DNA of 11,064 nucleotides, from contig CALIXC010000313.1 of the NCBI GenBank assembly GCA_938046755.1, positions 1 through 11,064 of the forward strand, in the 5' to 3' direction. The notes beneath the pieces were generated by a model. The model did not search any database and was not told the origin of the DNA. It saw only the letters and a list, made by a program, of their open reading frames with translations. The stretch comes from an uncultured Lautropia sp. GTDB taxonomy: Bacteria; Pseudomonadota; Gammaproteobacteria; Burkholderiales; Burkholderiaceae_E. The position numbers and the translations under genes were made by a program. Within the stretch, counting starts at the first letter, position 1, and every line of letters begins with the position of its first letter. Shown one piece after another: positions 6,275-11,064 of the stretch.

Positions 6275-9200
6275 ATGAATCTGTCCCGTCCCTTCATCCG
6301 CCGACCCATCGGCAGCACCATGCTGGCGCTGGCCATCCTGCTGGCCGGCTGGCTGGCGTGGCGACAGCTGCCGGTGGCGCCGCTGCCGCAGATCGATACG
6401 CCGATGGTGGTGGTCTCAGCCAGCCTGCCCGGAGCCAGCCCCAACAGCATGGCGGCGACCGTGGCCGGGCCGCTGGAACGGGCGCTGGGCGCCATTGCGG
6501 GGCTGTCGTCCATCTCGTCGTCCAGCAGTACCGGCAGCACCGAGGTGCGGCTCTTCTTCGACATCGATCGTGACCTGAACGAGGCCTCTCGCGAGGTGCA
6601 GGCGGCCATCAACGGCGTCATCGACCAGCTGCCGCCCGGCATGCCCGGCCGGCCCACCTTCCGCAAGCTCAATTCCTCCACGTCGCCCATCCTAGCGCTG
6701 GCGCTGTCGTCGGCCACGCTTCCGCCCAGCCAGCTCTACGATCTGGCTGACAACATCGTGCTGCAGAAGATCTCGCGCGTGCAGGGGGTGGGCGAGGTCT
6801 CGCTGGGCGGCGCATCGCTGCCAGCTGTGCGCATCCGCTTCGAGCCCAGCGCGCTGGCTGCCCTGGGCATGTCGCTGGAGGATGCACGCCAGGTGGTGGT
6901 GGCCGCCAGCGCCGAGGCGCCCGAGGGTTTTCTGGAAGATGAAGGCAACCGCTGGCTGGTGGCCACCGGTCGCAAGCTGAAGAACGCGGCCGACTTCTCG
7001 GACCTGGTGCTGCGCTGGAAGAACGGTCAGGCCGTGCGGCTCTCGGACGTGGCCGAGGTGAGCGATTCGGTGGAGAACCGCTACAGCAGCGGTTTCCACA
7101 ACCATCAGCCCGCCATCATTGCGCTCGTCACCCGTCAGCCCGATGCCAACGTGGTGGCCACCATCGATGCCATCAAGGCCACGCTGCCGCAGCTGCAGGC
7201 CATCCTGCCGCCGCAGGCCAGCCTCACCGTGGTGATGGACCGTTCGCTGGGCATCCGCGGCAGTCTGGCCGAGGCGCAATGGACGCTGGTGTTCTCGTGC
7301 CTGATCGTGGCGGCGGTGGTGTGGCTCTTCGTGGCACGGCTTCGCACCGCGCTCATTCCGGTGGCGGTGATTCCGGTCTCGCTGATTGGCACCTTTGCCG
7401 TCATCTGGCTGGCGGGCTTCTCGCTCAACAACCTCAGCATCATGGCGCTGGTGGTGGCCGCCGGCCTGGTGGTCGATGACGCCATCGTCGTGCTGGAAAA
7501 CATCACCCGCCACACCGAGCGGGGGCTGTCACCTTACCGGGCGGCGATGCGCGGCGCGGGCGAGGTGAGCTTCACGCTGCTGGCGCTGAACGTGGCGCTG
7601 GTGGTGGTGTTCGTGGCCGTGCTGTTCATGGGCGGCATCATCGAGCGGCTGTTCCGCGAGTTCTCGCTCACGCTGGCGGCGGCCATCGTCATCTCGCTGG
7701 TCGTGTCCATCAGCCTGACGCCCGCGCTGTGCGCGCACGTGCTGCCGCGGGAAAGACGGCAAAAGGCAGCCGAGCATGGCGCTGCACAGGCGGCTGCTTT
7801 GCCGGGGGGCATGCCGGATGTGACCCACGATGCAGGGCAGGGGATGCCGGGATCGGTGTCCTTGCAGGATGACGCCGAAGTGGCCCGCGCCCCATGGCAT
7901 CGGCGCCTGCTAGGGCTTCATGCCAGCTATTTCCATCATCTGCAGGCGGCCTATGAGCAGTCGCTGGCCTGGATGCTGCGCTACGCCTGGTATGGGGTCG
8001 TGGCCCTGGTGGGATTGATCGCCGCCAGTGTCTGGCTGTTTGCCAACCTGCCACGCTCGGATCTGCCCGAGCAGGACACGGGCGTGATCGGCGCCTTCAT
8101 CCGGGGGGATGACGGTTTCTCCTTCCAGATCATGCAGCCGCGCATCGAGCGCTACCGCCGCTGGATCCTGTCCGATCCGGCCGTGCAGGACGTGGCCGGC
8201 ATCAGCGGTGGCAACGGTGGGCTCACCAACGCCCGCCTGGTCATCACCCTCAAGCCGCTGGCTGAACGCAAGGTGTCGGCGCGCCAGGTCATCGACCGCC
8301 TGCGCCGCAACGCACCGCAGATGGCGGGCACCATGTTCTTCGGTCGTGTGGAACAGGACCTGCAGCTGTCGCCCCCGAAGTTCGGGGACGACGCCGATCA
8401 CGTGATCGTGCTGAAGTCCGGCGACTGGGATCTGCTGAGGACCTGGAACCAGCGGCTGGGCGTGGCGCTGTCGAAGCGCCCCGAGCTGGAGAACGTCCGC
8501 TACAGCCTGGGTGAGGACACCCGCCAGATCGTGCTGGACATCGACCGTAACACGGCCAGCCGACTGGGCGTGCAGCTGACCGACATTTCGGCGGCGCTCA
8601 GCAATTCGTTCGCGCAGCGCCAGGTGGCCACGCTGTACCAGGACCGCAACCAGTATCGCGTGGTGATGGAGGTCTCCGAGCGCTTCACCGAGAACCCGCT
8701 GGCGCTGGATCGCGTGCAGATCATCACCAGCGAGGGCAAGTCGGTGGCGTTGGCCGAGGTGGCCCACTGGCACTTCGGCATGGTTCAGGACCGCGAGCGC
8801 CACGTGGACCAGTTCTCGGCTTCCACCATCAGCTTCTCGGTGGCGGCCGACGTGACCGACGCCGCGGCCCTGGAGGCCGTGCGTGATGTGATCGACGCTG
8901 AGCGCATGCCGGTCACCGTCATTGCCGACATCGACGGCGACGATGGTCGGCCCAAGTCACTGGTCAAGGCCGACGGCCAGGGCTGGCTGATCCTGGGGGT
9001 GGTGCTGGCCGTCTACCTGGTGCTGGGCATCCTGTACGAGAACCTGCTGCATCCGATCACCGTGCTTTCCACCATTCCCTCGGCGGGCGTGGGGGCGCTG
9101 CTGGCGCTGTGGGCCTGCAACACGCCGTTCAGCCTCATCGCGCTGCTGGGGCTTTTCCTGCTCATCGGCGTGGTGATGAAGAACGGCATTCTGATGATCG

Positions 9201-9487
9201 ACGTGGCCCTGAAGAAGCAGCTCCACGAAGGACTGGCCCCGCAGGTAGCCATCCTGCAGGCGGCCGGCCAGCGTCTGCGTCCGATCCTGATGACCAACGT
9301 GGCGGCACTGGCCGGTGCCATTCCGCTGGCCATGGGCCTGGGCGATGGCGGCGAGCTGCGCCGTCCGATGGGTCTGGTCATCATCGGCGGCCTGGCGGTC
9401 AGCCAGCTCATTACCCTCTACACCACGCCGGCGCTGTACCTGCTGCTGGAGCGGTTGCGGCAGTGGCCGCGGCGGGGGCAGGGCTAG
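6275..9487 (+). CDS. mdtC: RND efflux permease subunit, MdtC/MuxC type, with an extended TM6-TM7 linker
   Basis: This second RND permease of 1070 residues is paralogous to the preceding gene; the N-termini MNFSRPFILRPI and MNLSRPFIRRPI are nearly alike. LPVAPLPQID, VSASLPGASP, GSTEVRLFFDIDRDLNEASREVQAAIN and GGASLPAVRI resemble E. coli MdtC more than MdtB. Relay residues are intact: D401-D402 in GLVVDDAIVVLEN (TM4) and K969 in VVMKNGILMID (TM10). It should act with the MdtB-type protein as a heteromeric permease exporting drugs or metabolites through the adaptor and an outer-membrane channel. The length exceeds its partner by 44 residues. Nearly all of the excess lies in the cytoplasmic linker after TM6 (about residues 490-545; bases 7745-7905), which is polar and rich in Ala, Gly, Gln and Asp with no recognised motif. 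The porter half after it (Q-D-T-G-V-I, S-F-A-Q-R-Q, Y-R-V-V-M-E) is normal. The stop TAG at 9485 overlaps a possible -10 for the next gene. Confidence 0.94.
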   Translation: MNLSRPFIRRPIGSTMLALAILLAGWLAWRQLPVAPLPQIDTPMVVVSASLPGASPNSMAATVAGPLERALGAIAGLSSISSSSSTGSTEVRLFFDIDRDLNEASREVQAAINGVIDQLPPGMPGRPTFRKLNSSTSPILALALSSATLPPSQLYDLADNIVLQKISRVQGVGEVSLGGASLPAVRIRFEPSALAALGMSLEDARQVVVAASAEAPEGFLEDEGNRWLVATGRKLKNAADFSDLVLRWKNGQAVRLSDVAEVSDSVENRYSSGFHNHQPAIIALVTRQPDANVVATIDAIKATLPQLQAILPPQASLTVVMDRSLGIRGSLAEAQWTLVFSCLIVAAVVWLFVARLRTALIPVAVIPVSLIGTFAVIWLAGFSLNNLSIMALVVAAGLVVDDAIVVLENITRHTERGLSPYRAAMRGAGEVSFTLLALNVALVVVFVAVLFMGGIIERLFREFSLTLAAAIVISLVVSISLTPALCAHVLPRERRQKAAEHGAAQAAALPGGMPDVTHDAGQGMPGSVSLQDDAEVARAPWHRRLLGLHASYFHHLQAAYEQSLAWMLRYAWYGVVALVGLIAASVWLFANLPRSDLPEQDTGVIGAFIRGDDGFSFQIMQPRIERYRRWILSDPAVQDVAGISGGNGGLTNARLVITLKPLAERKVSARQVIDRLRRNAPQMAGTMFFGRVEQDLQLSPPKFGDDADHVIVLKSGDWDLLRTWNQRLGVALSKRPELENVRYSLGEDTRQIVLDIDRNTASRLGVQLTDISAALSNSFAQRQVATLYQDRNQYRVVMEVSERFTENPLALDRVQIITSEGKSVALAEVAHWHFGMVQDRERHVDQFSASTISFSVAADVTDAAALEAVRDVIDAERMPVTVIADIDGDDGRPKSLVKADGQGWLILGVVLAVYLVLGILYENLLHPITVLSTIPSAGVGALLALWACNTPFSLIALLGLFLLIGVVMKNGILMIDVALKKQLHEGLAPQVAILQAAGQRLRPILMTNVAALAGAIPLAMGLGDGGELRRPMGLVIIGGLAVSQLITLYTTPALYLLLERLRQWPRRGQG

Positions 9488-9531
9488 AATCGCTTCCATT
9501 TCCTCCTTCCCCGAATCCTTCGCTGCCGGAG
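9485..9531 (+). promoter_or_regulatory. Possible promoter -10 (TAGAAT) and ribosome-binding site for the BASS transporter gene
   Basis: TAGAAT at 9485-9490 matches the sigma-70 -10 at five of six positions and starts exactly on the stop codon of the second permease gene. GGAG at 9528-9531 is a moderate Shine-Dalgarno, 10 bases before the ATG at 9542. No good -35 sits at 16-18 bases upstream; TTGCGG at 9455-9460 is too far (24 bases). The 54-base gap has no terminator-like hairpin, so read-through from the efflux operon is equally possible. Low confidence that an independent promoter exists. Confidence 0.25.
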
Positions 9532-9541
9532 CGCCGCCCGC

Positions 9542-10513
9542 ATGGATACCCTGCTGAGAATTGTTCGTTTCACCAACAAGACCTTTGCCCTGTGGGTGCT
9601 GCTGTTTGGCGCCCTGGGTTTCGTGTTTCCGAGCCTGTTCCTGGATCTGCGTAGCTGGATTCCCTACCTGCTGGCGGCCGTCATGCTGGGCATGGGCGTC
9701 ACGCTGTCGGTGAAGGACTTTGCCGGCGTGCTGCGCTACCCGAAGGCCGTGTTGGTGGGTGTGTGCGCCCAGTTCCTCATCATGCCCGCCCTGGCCTGGG
9801 GGCTGTGCAAGGCTTTTAACCTGCCGCCCGATCTGGCCGTGGGCGTCATCCTGGTGGGGGCCTGCCCGGGCGGCACCGCTTCCAACGTCATGACCTATCT
9901 GGCCCGTGGCAACACGGCGCTGTCGGTGGCCTGCACTACGGTGGCTACGCTGCTGGCGCCGCTGCTCACCCCGCTGGTGTTCTGGCTGTTCGCCTCGCAG
10001 TGGCTGCAGGTGGATGCCTCGGGCATGTTCCTGTCGGTCGTGCAGGTGGTGCTGCTGCCCATCATCGTGGGTCTCATCATCAAGGCCATCTTGGGTCATC
10101 GCATCGACCACGTGGCCGAGAGCATGCCGCTCATCTCGGTCATCGCCATCGTGCTGATCGTCGGCGCTGTCGTGGCCGGCAGCAAAGACCGCATCATCGA
10201 TTCGGGTCTGCTGATCTTTGGCGTGGTGGTGCTGCACAACGGTCTGGGCTACCTGGGCGGGCTGCTGGCGGCGCGTCTGTTCAGGCTGCCGTTCTACGAT
10301 GGCAAGGCCATCGCCATCGAGGTCGGCATGCAGAACTCCGGCTTGGGCGCCACGCTGGCTGGCCTGCACTTTGCCAGCGCGCCCATCGTCGCCGTGCCCA
10401 GCGCTGTCTTCAGCTTCTGGCACAACGTCTCGGGCCCCATCCTGGCCACCTGGTTTGCCAGCCGCCCCAACGGCAACGAGGGCACGGAAGAAGCGGGCAG
10501 GGCGGATGCCTGA
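9542..10513 (+). CDS. BASS-family (bile acid:sodium symporter type) transporter
   Basis: This integral inner-membrane protein of 323 residues has about ten hydrophobic segments, the usual size for bacterial bile acid:sodium symporter homologues (ASBT/YocS group). The two crossover-helix signatures are clear: ACPGGTASN (107-115) and EVGMQNSG (260-267). Residues at the positions that bind the two sodium ions in the Neisseria meningitidis homologue, as I recall them, occur at the same numbers: Q77, S114, N115, S128, T132, E260 and Q264. T112, H294 and N295, which line the substrate cavity there, are also present. The protein is therefore expected to be a functional sodium-coupled importer of an organic anion. 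Pantoate has been reported to bind the Neisseria protein, so a small carboxylate is more plausible than bile acid. The ATG at 9542 gives the standard N-terminus and has GGAG upstream. The last about 15 residues are a polar Glu/Gly/Ala tail. It sits between the RND permeases and a probable outer-membrane factor gene. Confidence 0.93.
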   Translation: MDTLLRIVRFTNKTFALWVLLFGALGFVFPSLFLDLRSWIPYLLAAVMLGMGVTLSVKDFAGVLRYPKAVLVGVCAQFLIMPALAWGLCKAFNLPPDLAVGVILVGACPGGTASNVMTYLARGNTALSVACTTVATLLAPLLTPLVFWLFASQWLQVDASGMFLSVVQVVLLPIIVGLIIKAILGHRIDHVAESMPLISVIAIVLIVGAVVAGSKDRIIDSGLLIFGVVVLHNGLGYLGGLLAARLFRLPFYDGKAIAIEVGMQNSGLGATLAGLHFASAPIVAVPSAVFSFWHNVSGPILATWFASRPNGNEGTEEAGRADA

Positions 10514-10550
10514 CCGGGGCCTTCTGGCCGGGAAGCCGGACGATTGCATG

Positions 10551-10610
10551 GCGTCGGACCGTCTGACAGGGTGCCGGACAGTCTGACACGGTGTCGGACC
10601 GTCCGGGTGA
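10551..10610. repeat. Three 20-bp tandem repeats, each with a central dyad (operator-like array)
   Basis: Three contiguous 20-bp units start at 10551, 10571 and 10591. Units 1 and 2 match at 16 of 20 positions; units 1 and 3 match at 12 of their first 13. Each holds an inverted half-site pair centred on one base: TCGGAC-c-GTCTGA (10554-10566), CCGGAC-a-GTCTGA (10574-10586) and TCGGAC-c-GTCCGG (10594-10606). Centres are at 10560, 10580 and 10600, exactly 20 bp (about two helical turns) apart, so bound dimers would lie on one face of the DNA. A second dyad, TCTGACAC-g-GTGTCGGA (10582-10598), spans units 2 and 3. Lone half-sites CCGGAC occur at 10536-10541 and 10656-10661. The array is 38 bases after the BASS gene and about 120 bases before the next start, so a repressor/activator site for the downstream lipoprotein gene is the simplest reading. 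The bound protein is unknown. Confidence 0.7.
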
Positions 10611-10613
10611 TGG

Positions 10614-10638
10614 ATGCCCCTCTGCAAAAAAGGGGCAT
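10614..10638. repeat. Inverted repeat, 8-bp stem (ATGCCCCT / AGGGGCAT) with 9-base loop
   Basis: ATGCCCCT at 10614-10621 is perfectly complementary to AGGGGCAT at 10631-10638, with a loop CTGCAAAAA. In RNA it would form a stable hairpin directly downstream of the 20-bp repeat array. It is not followed by a T-run on either strand, so it does not look like a standard intrinsic terminator. It could end transcription of the BASS gene inefficiently, serve as a second operator, or form a leader-RNA structure if the downstream promoter lies above it. The structure is seen; the role is open. Confidence 0.5.
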
Positions 10639-10731
10639 ATCCACCACAATCGCACCCGGACCATTCCCGGCGTCGTAAACTGAATGGCTCCTGTGCTTTG
10701 TCCTTTCTCCATCACTTCCTGGCCTGCCTTC

Positions 10732-11064
10732 ATGCCTGAAATGACCGTTCGGACCCCGATGACCGTGACGACACTCTTTCGCCGCACCACTCTGGCGGCC
10801 AGCCTGCTGCTGGCGCTGGCCGGCTGCAGCGTGATGACGCCTTACAAGGTACCTTCCTCCGCGCTGGAAGCGCCGCTGGAGCAGAACAGTGGCTGGCATC
10901 TGGCTTCCAGCACCGAACGTGAGGCTGCGGCGAGCCAGGCCCGGGATTCCGCGAAGGCTGGCCAGGACGGTGCCGCCGGCCAGAAGACGGGTGCGGCAAG
11001 CCGGACGGCGGCCCAGGGCACGGATGGCAGCGCGGCGGGGGCGCCGTCCGCAGGCACGGGTCGT
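10732..11064 (+). CDS. Lipoprotein, probable N-terminus of an OprM/NodT-family outer-membrane efflux factor (3' truncated by window)
   Basis: The frame is open from ATG 10732 to the window end (111 codons, no stop). In-frame ATGs at 10732, 10741 and 10759 are all possible starts. The last gives the most typical signal peptide: MTVTTLFRR, hydrophobic core, then lipobox L-A-G-C with the Cys as mature residue 1 (residue 32 from 10732, 23 from 10759). The mature start C-S-V-M-T-P-Y-K-V-P aligns without gaps to the C-x-V-G-P-D-Y-K-x-P opening of OprM/NodT lipoprotein channels. A Trp about 24 residues after the Cys also fits that family. Such a channel would complete the tripartite pump encoded upstream. 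What follows (from about residue 60 to the end) is unusual: some 50 residues rich in Ala, Gly, Ser, Gln and Thr with no domain. Lipoprotein is confident; outer-membrane efflux factor is an inference from the first 25 mature residues and from context. A different anchored lipoprotein remains possible. Confidence 0.6.
   Translation, partial: MPEMTVRTPMTVTTLFRRTTLAASLLLALAGCSVMTPYKVPSSALEAPLEQNSGWHLASSTEREAAASQARDSAKAGQDGAAGQKTGAASRTAAQGTDGSAAGAPSAGTGR

Larger units (their letters stand above)
10514..10731 (+). promoter_or_regulatory. Intergenic control region upstream of the lipoprotein/outer-membrane factor gene
   Basis: These 218 bases hold the 20-bp repeat array and the inverted repeat described separately, and no credible gene on either strand. 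From about 10621 the sequence becomes less GC-rich than the flanking genes, as expected for a promoter region. Candidate -10 hexamers such as CACAAT near 10645 and TAAACT at 10676-10681 are weak and lack good -35 partners, so I do not assign a promoter position. The presence of a regulated promoter is inferred from the repeats, the composition change and the gap length. Confidence 0.45.

Noticed and set aside
10551..10610. CRISPR array
   Set aside because: The repeats are contiguous 20-bp units with internal dyads and no unique spacers, and no cas genes are nearby.
8957..10627. 556-codon minus-strand open frame across the second permease and BASS genes
   Set aside because: It has the same His/Gln/Asp-rich shadow composition, crosses two genes on the other strand and has no signature.
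10614..10638. Rho-independent terminator for the BASS gene
   Set aside because: The hairpin has no following T-run on either strand and lies about 100 bases after the stop codon.

Overview
The window is GC-rich and reads as an ordinary chromosomal segment of a betaproteobacterium, most likely a member of Burkholderiales. This is inferred from the base composition, the BamE and DapB sequence character and the gene families present; no 16S or other decisive marker is here. There are seven protein-coding genes, two of them cut by the window ends, and no tRNA, rRNA, insertion sequence or CRISPR array that I can see.

Left part (1-1599). The C-terminal thioredoxin domain of a DsbD/ScsB-type thiol:disulfide interchange protein (+ strand) runs into the end of dapB with only 13 bases between the two stop codons. 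dapB (lysine/diaminopimelate synthesis) is the second gene of a minus-strand pair with bamE (outer-membrane beta-barrel assembly lipoprotein). The bamE stop and dapB start overlap as ATGA, so the two are probably translationally coupled.

Middle part (1600-9487). A 290-base divergent intergenic region separates bamE from a three-gene RND efflux operon on the + strand. The operon encodes a periplasmic adaptor (MdtA/MuxA type) and two different inner-membrane permeases (MdtB/MuxB type and MdtC/MuxC type). Together they should form the inner-membrane and periplasmic part of a drug/metabolite exporter with a heteromeric permease, as in E. coli MdtABC and Pseudomonas MuxABC. Both permeases keep the TM4 Asp-Asp pair and TM10 Lys of the proton relay. 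The divergent region holds an 11-bp tandem repeat and a plausible -10 element.

Right part (9488-11064). Next comes a BASS-family (bile acid:sodium symporter type) transporter whose sodium-site residues fall at the same residue numbers as in the structurally known Neisseria meningitidis protein. A 218-base intergenic region follows. It contains three 20-bp tandem repeats, each centred on a dyad, plus a separate 8-bp-stem inverted repeat. The window ends inside a lipoprotein gene whose start resembles the OprM/NodT outer-membrane efflux factors. If that reading is right, the locus encodes a complete MuxABC-OpmB-like tripartite pump with a BASS transporter gene placed between the permeases and the outer-membrane channel.

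Most of the window is well-known biology. The least explained parts are the operator-like repeat array at 10551-10610, the BASS gene within the pump locus, the direct repeat at 1795-1816, and the extra low-complexity segments in the second permease and in the lipoprotein.
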